From NCBI RefSeq assembly GCF_052045245.1, contig NZ_JBQEON010000032.1, positions 1 through 64,000 on the forward strand: a stretch of DNA of 64,000 nt. The letters run 5' to 3'. How positions within the stretch are numbered: position 1 is the first letter of the stretch; every line of letters starts with the position of its first letter. The notes under the pieces were generated by a model. The model saw only the letters and a program-made list of their open reading frames with translations. It was not told the DNA's origin and did not search any database. Shown piece by piece: positions 52,814-62,147 of this stretch. The stretch is from Burkholderia sp052045245 (GTDB taxonomy: Bacteria; Pseudomonadota; Gammaproteobacteria; Burkholderiales; Burkholderiaceae). A program made the translations under genes and the position numbers.

Positions 52814-54211
52814 ATGAACGAAGCAGTTCGGATGGAACGCGACACGTTCGGCGAGATCGCCGTGCCGGCCGACCGGCTCTGGGGCGCGCAGACCGAGCGC
52901 TCGCTGCAGAATTTCCGGATCTCGACCGAGAAGCAGTCGCCCGAGCTGATCCACGCGCTCGCGATCGTCAAGCGCGCCGCGGCCGCCGTGAACCAGTCGC
53001 TCGGCGTGCTCGCCGACGACAAGGCGCGCGCGATCATCGACGCGGCCGACGAGATCATCGCCGGCAAGCATCCGCGCGAATTCCCGCTCGCCGTGTGGCA
53101 AACGGGCTCCGGCACGCAGACCAACATGAACCTCAACGAGGTGATCGCGAACCGCGCGAGCGAACTGCTCGGCGGCGAGCGCGGCGAAGCGCGCAAGGTC
53201 CACCCGAACGACGACGTGAACCGCGGCCAGTCGTCGAACGACGTGTTCCCGACCGCGATGCACGTCGCAGCCGCGTACGCGATCGCCAATCATTTGCTGC
53301 CCGCACTGCGCACGCTGCGCGCGACGCTCGACACGAAATCGAAGGCGTTCGCCGACATCGTGAAGATCGGCCGCACGCACCTGCAGGACGCGACGCCGCT
53401 CACGCTCGGCCAGGAATTTTCCGGCTATGTCGCGCAGCTCGACCAATGCGTGCGGCACGTCGAATCGGCGCTGCCGCATCTGTACGAACTCGCGCTCGGC
53501 GGCACCGCCGTCGGCACCGGGCTGAATGCGCATCCGGAATTCGCGGTGCGCGTGGCCGACGAGATCGGCCGGCTGACGAAGCTGCCGTTCGTGACCGCGC
53601 CGAGCAAGTTCGAGGTGATGGCGGCCGCCGACGCGCTGGTGTTCGCGCACGGCGCGCTGAAAACGGTCGCGGCCAGCCTGATGAAGATCGCCAACGATGT
53701 CCGCTGGCTCGCGAGCGGGCCGCGCTGCGGGCTCGGCGAACTGTCGATTCCGGAAAACGAACCGGGCAGCTCGATCATGCCGGGCAAGGTGAACCCGACA
53801 CAATCGGAAGCCGTGACGATGCTGTGCTGCCAGGTGTTCGGCAACGACGTCGCGGTGAACGTCGGCGGCGCGAGCGGCAACTTCGAGCTGAACGTGTTCC
53901 GGCCGATGATCGCGCACAACGTGCTGCAATCGGTGCGGCTGCTCGCCGACGGCGCGCAGAGCTTCAACGACCACTGCGCGGTGGGCATCGAGCCGAACCG
54001 CGCGCGCATCGATCTGCTGCTGAACGAATCGCTGATGCTCGTGACGGCGCTCAACCCGCATATCGGCTACGACAAGGCCGCGCAGATCGCGAAGAAGGCG
54101 CACAAGGAAGGCACGACGCTGAAGGCCGCCGCGCTCGCGCTCGGCTACCTGACCGAGGCGGAATTCGATGCGTGGGTGCGACCCGAAGAGATGATCGGAT
54201 CGCGGTCGTGA
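52814..54211 (+). CDS. fumC: Class II fumarate hydratase
   Basis: Iron-independent, oxidation-resistant fumarase of the TCA cycle. The 465-residue product has the family stretches WGAQTERSLQNFRIS, GSGTQTNMNLNEVIANRASE, HPNDDVNRGQSSNDVFPTAM and the signature GSSIMPGKVNPTQSE. AAGAGGAG precedes the chosen ATG at 52814. It stands alone and is followed by a hairpin shared with the convergent thioesterase gene. Confidence 0.97.
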   Translation: MNEAVRMERDTFGEIAVPADRLWGAQTERSLQNFRISTEKQSPELIHALAIVKRAAAAVNQSLGVLADDKARAIIDAADEIIAGKHPREFPLAVWQTGSGTQTNMNLNEVIANRASELLGGERGEARKVHPNDDVNRGQSSNDVFPTAMHVAAAYAIANHLLPALRTLRATLDTKSKAFADIVKIGRTHLQDATPLTLGQEFSGYVAQLDQCVRHVESALPHLYELALGGTAVGTGLNAHPEFAVRVADEIGRLTKLPFVTAPSKFEVMAAADALVFAHGALKTVAASLMKIANDVRWLASGPRCGLGELSIPENEPGSSIMPGKVNPTQSEAVTMLCCQVFGNDVAVNVGGASGNFELNVFRPMIAHNVLQSVRLLADGAQSFNDHCAVGIEPNRARIDLLLNESLMLVTALNPHIGYDKAAQIAKKAHKEGTTLKAAALALGYLTEAEFDAWVRPEEMIGSRS

Positions 54212-54245
54212 CGAAGTGAAGCGATGTGGGGGATTTGACGCGATG

Positions 54246-54275
54246 ACGGGCGCGGCGCGAACGCGCGGCGCCCGT
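54246..54275. terminator. Hairpin between fumC and thioesterase gene
   Basis: ACGGGCGC (54246-54253) pairs with GCGCCCGT (54268-54275), with a further inner GC stem. It is followed by TTTCC on the plus strand, between convergent genes. Confidence 0.6.
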
Positions 54276-54280
54276 TTCCG

Positions 54281-54793
54281 TCAGACGGTGCCCTTCGCCA
54301 CTTCCTCGGGCTTCAACTCGACGATCTTGTCGAGCGCGGCGCGCACGTCGGCCGCATATTTCGCGAGCACCTTCTGCTCGTCGGTCTCGGGGACGAACGG
54401 CGGCACCGGCACCGGGTTGCCGTTTTCGTCGACCGCGACGAACACGACGAGGCAGTCGGTCGTCTGGCGCAGCACGCCGCCCTTCGGATCGCCCGCATGC
54501 ACGGACACATGGATGTGCATGCTGGTGCGGCCCGTCGCGACGACGCGCGCCTTCAGCTCGACCAGATTGCCGACGAGGATCGGACGCTGGAAGCGGATGT
54601 TGCCGACGCTGACCGTCACGCAATAACGGCTCGACCAGACAGCCGCACAGGCATACGCGACCTCGTCGATCCACTTCATCAGCGCGCCGCCATGCACCTT
54701 GCCGCCGAAGTTCACGGACGACGGTTCGGCGAGGAAGCGGAATACGGTTTCGGTGCGGTCGAGGGCAGCCGGTACGGGGGACGGTTGGGACAT
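54281..54793 (-). CDS. Acyl-CoA thioesterase, hotdog fold (YciA-like)
   Basis: A 170-residue thioesterase of the acyl-CoA hydrolase family. The hotdog helix carries VNFGGKVHGGALMKWIDEVA with the catalytic Asp-region, then YCVTVSVGNIRFQRPILVGN and SMHIHVSVHAGDP. Such enzymes hydrolyse short- and medium-chain acyl-CoA. It is convergent with fumC and stands alone. Confidence 0.9.
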   Translation of the reverse strand: MSQPSPVPAALDRTETVFRFLAEPSSVNFGGKVHGGALMKWIDEVAYACAAVWSSRYCVTVSVGNIRFQRPILVGNLVELKARVVATGRTSMHIHVSVHAGDPKGGVLRQTTDCLVVFVAVDENGNPVPVPPFVPETDEQKVLAKYAADVRAALDKIVELKPEEVAKGTV

Positions 54794-54937
54794 CGTGGTG
54801 GCTCCAGGCAGCGGGGGTACGGCAGTCGGCGCATTATACGTTGCACTGCGGCAACACGTCGCGGCGCCCGCCGCACGGGCGAGACCGCATGTCCGGCCCT
54901 GCGTTGAGCCCGCATCGGCACTGGCAAGCGGTGCCCG

Positions 54938-55078
54938 TCAGCGGCGCACCGTGATGCCCTGATCGATCGTCCCGTACATCTCGAGGCTGCCGCCCCGCTC
55001 GCCGGCGCCACCCGCGCCGCCCTGCGCACAGGCCGCGCAGACGAGCGCGGCCGCCAACAGCCAAAAAATCGTCTTCAT
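54938..55078 (-). CDS. Small putative lipoprotein
   Basis: A 46-residue protein beginning MKTIFWLLAAALVCAACAQG. The hydrophobic segment ends in a lipobox-like CAAC, so it may be a lipoprotein; the rest is Gly-rich and ends MYGTIDQGITVRR. Small proteins with this C-terminal pattern are familiar from Burkholderia as uncharacterised lipoproteins. No clear ribosome site is visible. It is divergent from the ArsR-type gene. Confidence 0.55.
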   Translation of the reverse strand: MKTIFWLLAAALVCAACAQGGAGGAGERGGSLEMYGTIDQGITVRR

Positions 55079-55256
55079 CGTTGCATCGTGTCGCATCCGG
55101 CGGCCCGCTGCCGCCGCGTCCGGCCATTCTACGCGTGCGCGGCCGGCGAACGCGGTTCGTACGCCGCCCCGCCGCATCCGACATTTCAGCCGAACCCGAA
55201 ACATCGAATGGGCGCAGCGCCTACACTGCAGTCATCCCGCCTGACGAGACACGACG

Positions 55257-55967
55257 ATGACCGATCAAGACGACCACCACTTTCCGGGCCTGAGCCGCAT
55301 CGGCGCGCTGATCGCCGATCCGGGGCGCGCCGCGATGCTGTGGGTGCTGATGGACGGCAGCGCGCGGCCGGCCGGCGAACTGACGATGATCGCGGGGCTG
55401 TCGCCGTCCGCGGCAAGCGCGCACCTCGCGCGCCTGACCGAAGGCGGCCTGCTCGCGCTCGACATCCGCGGCCGGCACCGCTATTACCGGCTCGCGTCGG
55501 CCGATATCGCGGCATCGCTCGAGGCGCTCGCGAACGTCGCCCGGGCGGCCGCGCCGAACCGGCCGGTGCCGCCGCCGGCGCGCACGGTACCCGCCGAGCT
55601 GCGCTATGCGCGCACCTGCTACGACCACATGGCCGGTGAGCTCGCGGTCCGCATCTTCGACGGGCTCGCCGCGCGCGGCTGGCTGCACGTGGATGACGGC
55701 GACGCCATCGAAACCACCGAACTCGGCACGCAGGCGCTCGCGCGCTGGGGTATCGACGTCGCGCAGCAGCGCACGCGCCGGCGCCGCTTCGCATGCGGCT
55801 GCCTCGACTGGAGCGAGCGCCGCGCGCACCTCGGCGGCGCGCTCGGCGCGGCACTGCTCGACAGCTTCTGCGCGCACGGCTGGATCGAGCGCACCGCACG
55901 GCCGCGCGTGCTGCGCGTCACCGTGCCCGGACAGCAGGTTTTCGACGACTGGCTTACGTCCGCTTGA
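55257..55967 (+). CDS. ArsR-family helix-turn-helix regulator
   Basis: A 236-residue regulator. The N-terminal winged helix has IADPGRAAMLWVLMDGSARP, then LTMIAGLSPSAASAHLARLT and EGGLLALDIRGRHRYYRLAS, a good ArsR match. The long C-terminal part, with CACGCLDW-like RRRRFACGCLDWSERRAHLG, holds two cysteines that could sense metals or thiols; this extended form is common in proteobacteria. The ligand is unknown. It lies upstream of, but not close-coupled to, the FecR/DUF6600 gene. Confidence 0.85.
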   Translation: MTDQDDHHFPGLSRIGALIADPGRAAMLWVLMDGSARPAGELTMIAGLSPSAASAHLARLTEGGLLALDIRGRHRYYRLASADIAASLEALANVARAAAPNRPVPPPARTVPAELRYARTCYDHMAGELAVRIFDGLAARGWLHVDDGDAIETTELGTQALARWGIDVAQQRTRRRRFACGCLDWSERRAHLGGALGAALLDSFCAHGWIERTARPRVLRVTVPGQQVFDDWLTSA

Positions 55968-56129
55968 CACGCGCATTGCGACCGGACGACGCCGGCACGC
56001 GACGGACAGGTTTTGTTACATAGCGTGCCATCCGACTTACAAAACACTGAGCACTGAAACAGGCCGAGCGGATATTGTGAACTGGACGGCACGAATCGAC
56101 GCGCCGCGATAACGACGAAGACGCTCATC

Positions 56130-58634
56130 ATGGCCTCCCTGTTCGCGCTCAAGCGCACCGCCCGCTGCACGCTGCTCGCATTCGCCACGCTGGCCACCCT
56201 GCCCTCCGCATTCGCGCAAGCGACACAGGCCGCAGCGTATGCGGCCACCGCACGGCAGCCGGGCGGCGACCCGCCGAGCCGCGTCGCCCGGCTCAACTAC
56301 ATGTCAGGCGCCGTGACGACGGAGCCCGCCGGCACCGATACGTGGTCGTACGCCGCCGTGAACCGGCCGCTGACGACCGGGGACCAGCTGTGGAACGACG
56401 CCGGCGCGCGCTCGGAACTGCACATCGGCTCGACCGCGGTGCGGCTCGGCGAGTCGACGAGCCTGTCGGTGCTGAACCTCGACGACACGACGACGCAGCT
56501 GAAGGTCGGGCTCGGCACCGTGTCGACGCACGTGCGCGACCTGCCGTCCGGCGGATCGTACGAAATCGATACGCCCAATCTCGCGCTCGGCATCGCGGGC
56601 CCCGGCGACTATCGCGTCGATGTTGCGCCGAACGGCGCGAGCACGACGGTCACCGTACGCAGCGGCAACGCGACCGTCTACGGCAGCAACGGGCAGTATC
56701 CACTGTCACCGGGACAGCAGGTCGTGTTCACCGGCACCGACCTGCAGGTCGCGCAGCAATCGGCCGCGCCCGGCCCCGACGCGCTCGACCAGTGGGCTGC
56801 CAGCCGCGATGCGGCCGAGCAACGTTCGGTATCGGCCCGTTATGTATCGCGCGACATGCCCGGCTACCAGGATCTCGATGCGAACGGCACGTGGCGCGAC
56901 ACCCCGAATTACGGCGCGGTCTGGGTGCCGAACGACACGCCGGCCGACTGGGCGCCATATCACGACGGCCACTGGATCTGGCAGGCGCCGTGGGGCTGGA
57001 CGTGGGTCGACGATGCGCCGTGGGGCTTCGCACCGTATCACTACGGCCGCTGGGCCTATGTCGACGATAGTTGGGCGTGGGTGCCCGGCCCGATGGTCGT
57101 CAGCCAGCCGCCCGTCTACGCACCGGCGCTCGTCGCGTTCGTGGGGGGCGGTGGCGGCCCCGACTGGAGCGTCGCGCTGACGGTCGGCGGCGTCGCCGCG
57201 GCCGGCTGCGCATGGTTCGCGCTCGGCCCGGGCGAACCGTGGCATCCCGGCTGGGGTGGCTGGAGCCCGCATTACTACGATCGCGTGAACCGGAACATCG
57301 TGGTGAACAACGTCACGGTGAACAAGACCGTGAACGTGACGAACATCACCAACATCACGAACATCAACAAGACGTACGTGAACTTCCGCGCACCGCATGC
57401 GATCACGGCGGTGCCGGCGGCCGCGTTCGTGCATGGCCAGCCCGTCGCGCATTTCTCGCAGCGCGTCGACCCGCAGCAATGGCGCAACGCGCACGTGATG
57501 CCGGGCACGCCCGGCATTGCGCCGGTGCGTCAGAGCTTTACCGGCGGACTGCGCACGGCCAGCTACCGTCCGCCGGCGGCGCTCGGACAGCATTCGTTCG
57601 TCGCCACCCGCAATCCGGCCGTGCCGGCCGCCTATCGCGACCAGGCGGCCGCGCATCTCGCCCGGCAGGGCGAACACGTGCCGGGTGCCGGCGCGCCCGT
57701 CGTGAAGACGAGCGTGCCGGCCGACTATACGGCTCGCCCGGTCCGCGTGCCGGGCAATCCGAAAGCCGGGGCATGGGCGATGCGCAACGTGCAGCTCGTG
57801 AATCCGCACGGCCCCGTCGTGCAACCGGCGCACGCGCCGCACGAAGGCCAGCCGGCTCCGGCACAGGCTGCACGGCCGGGTGCGCCGATGCCGCCCGCTG
57901 CGAATCTCCCGCGCCCGATGAATGGCGAAGCACCGAATGCGCCACGCGTCGACAACGGCGCCATGCCGCAGGCGCCGGGCCATCAGGCTCAGCATGCTGC
58001 GTCGGGCCCCGGCAATGGCGTCCCGCACCCGCCGACGGCCGTCAATGCGCCGACCGGACACGACAACCCGCATGCAACCGCGACGCCCGCCCCTGCCTGG
58101 ATGCAGCCGCATACGCCGATGGAACGCCAGCGCCCGACGCCGCCGACCGCGCTGCACGCTGCGGGCCAAAACGCGCTGCCGCCCGTGCGGAGCGCGGCGC
58201 CGGCTCCGCATCCGGAAGGGGCACCGGGTACGCCATCCGGCGAGCGGCGGGAAACGCCACGCGCGTTGCCGCAACCGCGGCTCGACACGACCGCGCAGAT
58301 TGCACAGCCACGGCCGCGCCCCGATTTCGCGGCACCGGCCCAGCACGCGCAGCCACGGCCGGAGCGGGCCGCTCCGGCGCCGCAACCGCGCCCCGAATTC
58401 GCGCAACCGGCACCGCACCGCGAAGTCGCACCGCCGCGGGCGAACGAGTACCGCCCGCCCGCGCCCGCCGTGCATGAAATGCCGCGACCGCAGCCGCAGG
58501 CGCCGCGCATGGAACCGCGGCCGTCGATGCCCGCGCCCCATGTGGAACCGCGGCCGCAACCGGCGCCGCACGTCGAGGCGCCGCACCCGGGCAATCCGCC
58601 GCCCGGCGGCCACGACGAACGGCGCCATCAGTAA
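56130..58634 (+). CDS. FecR/DUF6600-domain exported protein
   Basis: An 834-residue envelope protein with a signal peptide (LLAFATLATLPSAFAQ). Residues about 55-180 form a FecR-type beta domain (LNYMSGAVTTEPAGTD, LWNDAGARSELHIGSTAVRL). Residues about 245-320 match DUF6600, rich in Trp-Tyr repeats (HDGHWIWQAPWGWTWVDDAP). An Asn/Val/Thr repeat follows (388-419), then a Pro/Ala/His/Gln-rich half with many HAQPRPE-like units. The second half is probably disordered. It stands alone and ends in a strong terminator. Function is unknown; a cell-surface or peptidoglycan-linked role is inference. Confidence 0.8.
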   Translation: MASLFALKRTARCTLLAFATLATLPSAFAQATQAAAYAATARQPGGDPPSRVARLNYMSGAVTTEPAGTDTWSYAAVNRPLTTGDQLWNDAGARSELHIGSTAVRLGESTSLSVLNLDDTTTQLKVGLGTVSTHVRDLPSGGSYEIDTPNLALGIAGPGDYRVDVAPNGASTTVTVRSGNATVYGSNGQYPLSPGQQVVFTGTDLQVAQQSAAPGPDALDQWAASRDAAEQRSVSARYVSRDMPGYQDLDANGTWRDTPNYGAVWVPNDTPADWAPYHDGHWIWQAPWGWTWVDDAPWGFAPYHYGRWAYVDDSWAWVPGPMVVSQPPVYAPALVAFVGGGGGPDWSVALTVGGVAAAGCAWFALGPGEPWHPGWGGWSPHYYDRVNRNIVVNNVTVNKTVNVTNITNITNINKTYVNFRAPHAITAVPAAAFVHGQPVAHFSQRVDPQQWRNAHVMPGTPGIAPVRQSFTGGLRTASYRPPAALGQHSFVATRNPAVPAAYRDQAAAHLARQGEHVPGAGAPVVKTSVPADYTARPVRVPGNPKAGAWAMRNVQLVNPHGPVVQPAHAPHEGQPAPAQAARPGAPMPPAANLPRPMNGEAPNAPRVDNGAMPQAPGHQAQHAASGPGNGVPHPPTAVNAPTGHDNPHATATPAPAWMQPHTPMERQRPTPPTALHAAGQNALPPVRSAAPAPHPEGAPGTPSGERRETPRALPQPRLDTTAQIAQPRPRPDFAAPAQHAQPRPERAAPAPQPRPEFAQPAPHREVAPPRANEYRPPAPAVHEMPRPQPQAPRMEPRPSMPAPHVEPRPQPAPHVEAPHPGNPPPGGHDERRHQ

Positions 58635-58654
58635 CCGTTGCCCGAGCAAACAGC

Positions 58655-58687
58655 AAGGCCCGACCGGCTCGTTGCCGGTCGGGCCTT
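58655..58687. terminator. Terminator between FecR/DUF6600 gene and thyA
   Basis: A perfect 14-bp stem AAGGCCCGACCGGC/GCCGGTCGGGCCTT with a five-base loop, between convergent genes. Confidence 0.88.
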
Positions 58688-58739
58688 CGTCATTCTGCCG
58701 GGCGTGGTGCGGACAACCCGCGCCGCCGGACGCCTGGGC

Positions 58740-59711
58740 TCAAACCGCCATCGGCGCGGTCAGCGGCTCGTGGTGCCGGTAGCCGACGAGCGAGAAATCG
58801 GACGGCTCGATCTGCTCGAGCCATTCGGGCGCATAAACGCCCGTCTTCGCATACTCGGGCACGCGCTCGGCGATCTCGAGCCGCGGGCTGTCGTACGGTT
58901 CGCGCGTGAGCTGCTGCTGCAGCATGTCCAGCTGGTTCTCGTAGATGTGCGCATCGCCGATGAAATACGTGAACCAGCGCGGCGTATAGCCCGTCAGCCG
59001 GCCGACGAGCGACAGCAGCGCGGCCCCTTCCGTCAGGTTGAACGGCGTACCGAGCCCGACGTCGTTGCTGCGGATGTACAGGCACAACGAAATCTCGCGC
59101 TTCGTGACGTTCGGCAAAAACTGGTACAGCAGATGGCACGCGGGCAGCGCGATCTGGTCGAGCACGGCCGGATTCCATGCATGGAACAGGATGCGGCGGT
59201 CGGCCGGATTCTCCATGATCGTGTCGAGACACTGGCGCAACTGGTCGATCGCCTTGTACAGCAGCACCTTCGGCGCACCGTCCTCGTCGAAGCGCGTGAC
59301 GATCCGGAAACCGCGGCGCGTCGCGTCGGCGATCTGCGCGTCAGCGCCCGCATCGAGCACCTTGTAGCCGGGCCACTGGCGCCATTGGACGCCGTACACG
59401 TCGCCCAGGTCGTCGACGCCCTGACGGTACGGATTCGCGAGCCACTGCGCGTTGCCGTTCGCGTTCGCGTCCCAGACCTTGCAGCCGAGCGCGCGGAAAT
59501 CGGCCGCGCTGCGCGATGCACGCAGGAACCCGACCAGCTCGCCGATCGCGGACTTGAACGCGAGCTTCTTGGTCGTGACGGCCGGGAAACCGTGTTGCAG
59601 ATCGAACCGCAGCATCGCACCGGGCATGCTGATGGTGCGGATGCCCGTGCGGTTCTCCTGCCAGGTGCCGGTGTCGAGGATGGTGCGAACGAGGTCGAGA
59701 TACTGTTTCAT
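58740..59711 (-). CDS. thyA: Thymidylate synthase
   Basis: Methylates dUMP to dTMP with 5,10-methylene-tetrahydrofolate, producing dihydrofolate that FolA (62285-62785) reduces. The 323-residue product has TWQENRTGIRTISMPGAMLR, the nucleophile in LPACHLLYQFLPN, RSNDVGLGTPFNL and YFIGDAHIYENQL. It is longer than the 264-residue E. coli enzyme because of an insertion of about 50 residues near the small domain, as in Lactobacillus casei. It is separated from the sigma-54 activator upstream by 41 bases. Confidence 0.96.
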   Translation of the reverse strand: MKQYLDLVRTILDTGTWQENRTGIRTISMPGAMLRFDLQHGFPAVTTKKLAFKSAIGELVGFLRASRSAADFRALGCKVWDANANGNAQWLANPYRQGVDDLGDVYGVQWRQWPGYKVLDAGADAQIADATRRGFRIVTRFDEDGAPKVLLYKAIDQLRQCLDTIMENPADRRILFHAWNPAVLDQIALPACHLLYQFLPNVTKREISLCLYIRSNDVGLGTPFNLTEGAALLSLVGRLTGYTPRWFTYFIGDAHIYENQLDMLQQQLTREPYDSPRLEIAERVPEYAKTGVYAPEWLEQIEPSDFSLVGYRHHEPLTAPMAV

Positions 59712-59752
59712 GCGGGTTCCTTCGGCCGCGAGGGCGGCCGTACCCGCCAATT

Positions 59753-61150
59753 TTAGCAAGCGTGGTGCGGAACCTCCGGCAACGGCGCCGAAAACCCTGC
59801 CAGCGTGTCGCCGCGATCGCGCATGCCGTGCGCGCACATCAGCCTGTACAGCGTCACGCGCGACACGCCGAGTTCGCGCGCCGCATCGGCAAAACGGCCG
59901 CGATGGCGCAGCAGCGCCTGCTCGATCGCCTGCCGTTCGGCCGCTTCCCTCGCCTCCGTGAGCGACACGGGCGCCAGGATCGCGAACTCGTTGAGTTCGA
60001 GATCGGCCGCGGTGATCATCCGGCCCTCCGACATCACGATCGCCCGGCGCACGCGATTGATCAGCTCGCGCACGTTGCCCGGCCACGAATAGCCATACAG
60101 CGCGGCGATCGCGTCCGGCGAGAAGCCGCGCAGACGGCGATGCGCATCGCCCTTGAAACGCTCGAGCATGTGGCGCGCCAGCACCTCGATATCCTTGCCG
60201 CGCGCGCGCAGCGGCGGCTCCTCGATCTTCAGCACGCACAGCCGATGGAACAGATCCTCGCGGAAACGCCCTTCGCGCAGCGCCGCCTCCATGTCCACAT
60301 GCGTCGCGCAGATCACGCGCACGTCGACCGGCACCGATACATGCGCGCCGAGCCGCTCGATCTTGCCCTCCTGCAGGAAGCGCAGCAGGCTCGCCTGGCT
60401 CTCGAGCGGCAGGTCGCCGATCTCGTCGAGAAACAGCGTGCCGCCGTTCGCCGCCTCGACCCGGCCGATCTTGCGCTGGTTCGCGCCCGTGAACGCACCG
60501 CGTTCATAGCCGAACAGTTCGGCCTGCAGCAGCGTCGACGGGATCGCGCCGCAATTGATCGCGACGAACGGTTCATGCGCGCGCGCGGAGCGCTCGTGAA
60601 TCGCGACGGCCGTCAGTTCCTTGCCGGTGCCCGATTCGCCTGAGATGAACACCGGCGCATCGGTCGTCGCGACGCGCCGGATCGTCCGGAAGAGGCCGAG
60701 CATCGCATCGCAGGTGCCGACCATCTCGCCTTCGGCGCGCCCGGCGCCGACAGGCGATGCCACCGGGTCCGTCAGCGCGACCATGCCATGCGCATGGCCG
60801 ACGGTCTCGACGATGCGCGCCGTTTCGTACGGCATCGTCACGTAGTCGAAGCAATAGTCGCGAATGAGGTGGCGCAGCGTGGCGTCCTGCAACTGGCCGC
60901 GCCGGGTTGCTGCAATCCAGCCGATGTGCTGGATGCTCAGACATGCTTCGAGTTCGCGCAGGTCGGCGGGCCTGAAGCCCGGCGAGAAATCGAGCAGGCC
61001 GGCGGTTGCGACGCCGTGCTGCACGACACGCCGTACGTCGCGTACGCTTTCCGCCAGATCGACTCGCCACCCGCATTCATCAAAATGCCCGCGCAACGCG
61101 TCGTTTGGCTCGCGCGAGAAATAGATCACATGCCGCTGCTCGGCTCCCAT
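59753..61150 (-). CDS. VpsR-type sigma-54-dependent activator
   Basis: A 465-residue enhancer-binding protein. The N-terminal domain (about 1-125) resembles VpsR, a degenerate receiver (VIYFSREPNDALRGHFDECG). The AAA+ domain has Walker A GESGTGKE, an intact RGAFTGANQ loop and Walker B GGTLFLDEIGDLP. A Fis-type helix-turn-helix ends the protein (FADAARELGVSRVTLYRLM). VpsR of Vibrio cholerae and BerB of Burkholderia cenocepacia are c-di-GMP-responsive relatives that control exopolysaccharide and biofilm genes; equivalence is not shown here. It is divergent from a small secreted-protein gene. Confidence 0.88.
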   Translation of the reverse strand: MGAEQRHVIYFSREPNDALRGHFDECGWRVDLAESVRDVRRVVQHGVATAGLLDFSPGFRPADLRELEACLSIQHIGWIAATRRGQLQDATLRHLIRDYCFDYVTMPYETARIVETVGHAHGMVALTDPVASPVGAGRAEGEMVGTCDAMLGLFRTIRRVATTDAPVFISGESGTGKELTAVAIHERSARAHEPFVAINCGAIPSTLLQAELFGYERGAFTGANQRKIGRVEAANGGTLFLDEIGDLPLESQASLLRFLQEGKIERLGAHVSVPVDVRVICATHVDMEAALREGRFREDLFHRLCVLKIEEPPLRARGKDIEVLARHMLERFKGDAHRRLRGFSPDAIAALYGYSWPGNVRELINRVRRAIVMSEGRMITAADLELNEFAILAPVSLTEAREAAERQAIEQALLRHRGRFADAARELGVSRVTLYRLMCAHGMRDRGDTLAGFSAPLPEVPHHAC

Positions 61151-61653
61151 ATCCTCACCCCGTTCATCAACCGTCTAACGATTGCCACGCACGCCAAGTC
61201 ACGTGCGAAAAGGATCGAATCGGGGCAGCCGAAGCGACTCGATTCGCCATGCCGATGCGCGGCGACAACAAGCCTCGCATGATGGCGCTTATCTCGCGTC
61301 CAGTTATTTTTTTGAGCAATACAGCTTGGTTATAGGCGCTGAATACGACAAACCGATTGCAGCACAAATGGGCGGGCGGCCGAATCGCTCAGAGGTCGAC
61401 GTATGTCAATCATCTGCACATAGCGCATGCACAGCGACACGATATCTGTATCGACACACGCGCCGATTTTCATCCTTGAAGCGCATTGATTGAATCAGCA
61501 GTATTCCCAAGCCCCGTCGTTTCACAGCTGAAACATTTCCCCGTGTTTTCGATCGCGATTCACAACGCCCATGCGTGGATCCCAGGCACGACAACGCTTG
61601 CGGCGCGATGGCATGTATTTCGCTGATGGCCTAACCAATCGGAGAAAGTCACC
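61151..61653. other. 503-base intergenic region, AT-richer than surroundings
   Basis: No convincing gene. It separates the sigma-54 activator and the small exported protein and is visibly AT-richer than the flanks. It contains the 14-base palindrome-like TTTCACAGCTGAAA at 61520-61533 and a long T tract near 61307. I looked for a sigma-54 promoter (GG-N10-GC) before the small gene and found no good match; a GGCACG...TTGC stretch near 61588 has the wrong spacing. Confidence 0.5.
61520..61533. promoter_or_regulatory. Candidate operator in the activator/secreted-protein gap
   Basis: TTTCACAGCTGAAA has TTTCA/TGAAA arms around CAGC. It lies 134 bases upstream of the small exported protein, a plausible distance for an upstream activating site, but no binding evidence exists. 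Confidence 0.3.
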
Positions 61654-61980
61654 ATGGGGAAACCAATTTTGCTTTCTTTCGTGCAGGTGGCGATCATGCT
61701 CTCGGCGGCCTTCCCGTTCATGTCGATACGCGCGGACGAAAGCATGGCGCCTGCATTCTCATCGCTGCCCGCCGAAAGTATGTCGAGCATGCAACGGGAC
61801 AACGGCTTCGCCATCGTACCCGTCGCGGTGCCGCACCCGCATTCGGCCGACAAGGCATCGGTGACGCTGTGGGACGAGCTCGCCCGGCCGTCCCCCCTGC
61901 CGGTGCCGCTCCCGGTACCGCGGCCCGGCGACGTGCGGCACGCCATGCAGGAAGGTGCCGGGAACAGCATGCATCAGTGA
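61654..61980 (+). CDS. Small exported protein of unknown function
   Basis: A 108-residue protein with a hydrophobic N terminus (ILLSFVQVAIMLSAAFPFMS) that could be a signal peptide or anchor, then a Pro/Ser/Met-rich mature part (RPSPLPVPLPVPRPGDVRHA) with no cysteine pairs. GGAGAAAG precedes the ATG at a good distance. I do not recognise it. It is divergent from the VpsR-type activator and may be its target, which is inference from position. Confidence 0.6.
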   Translation: MGKPILLSFVQVAIMLSAAFPFMSIRADESMAPAFSSLPAESMSSMQRDNGFAIVPVAVPHPHSADKASVTLWDELARPSPLPVPLPVPRPGDVRHAMQEGAGNSMHQ

Positions 61981-62095
61981 TCCACACGCGATACCGCCCG
62001 GCAATTTCATGAGGATTCCATAATTAGATGATGCGAAGCGAACGATGATGCCGGCCGGGTCGGGCATCGTCGACGTCACGACGCGAACCGTTTTC

Positions 62096-62127
62096 GTGTC
62101 CGTCCCCCGGCGGGCACTCTTTTTATT
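62096..62127 (+). terminator. Probable terminator of the small exported protein gene
   Basis: GTGTCCG pairs with CGGGCAC (one G-U pair) around an eight-base loop, followed by TCTTTTTATT, 116 bases after the stop. Confidence 0.55.
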
Positions 62128-62147
62128 CAGCACGTACGACGCAAAGG

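Noticed and set aside
56130..58634. FecR-type anti-sigma regulator
   Set aside because: The FecR-like domain follows a cleavable signal peptide, there is no cytoplasmic anti-sigma part, and no sigma factor or TonB receptor gene is nearby.
61580..61605. Possible sigma-54 promoter before the small exported protein
   Set aside because: GGCACG and a downstream GC are present, but the spacing between GG and GC is not the required 10 bases.
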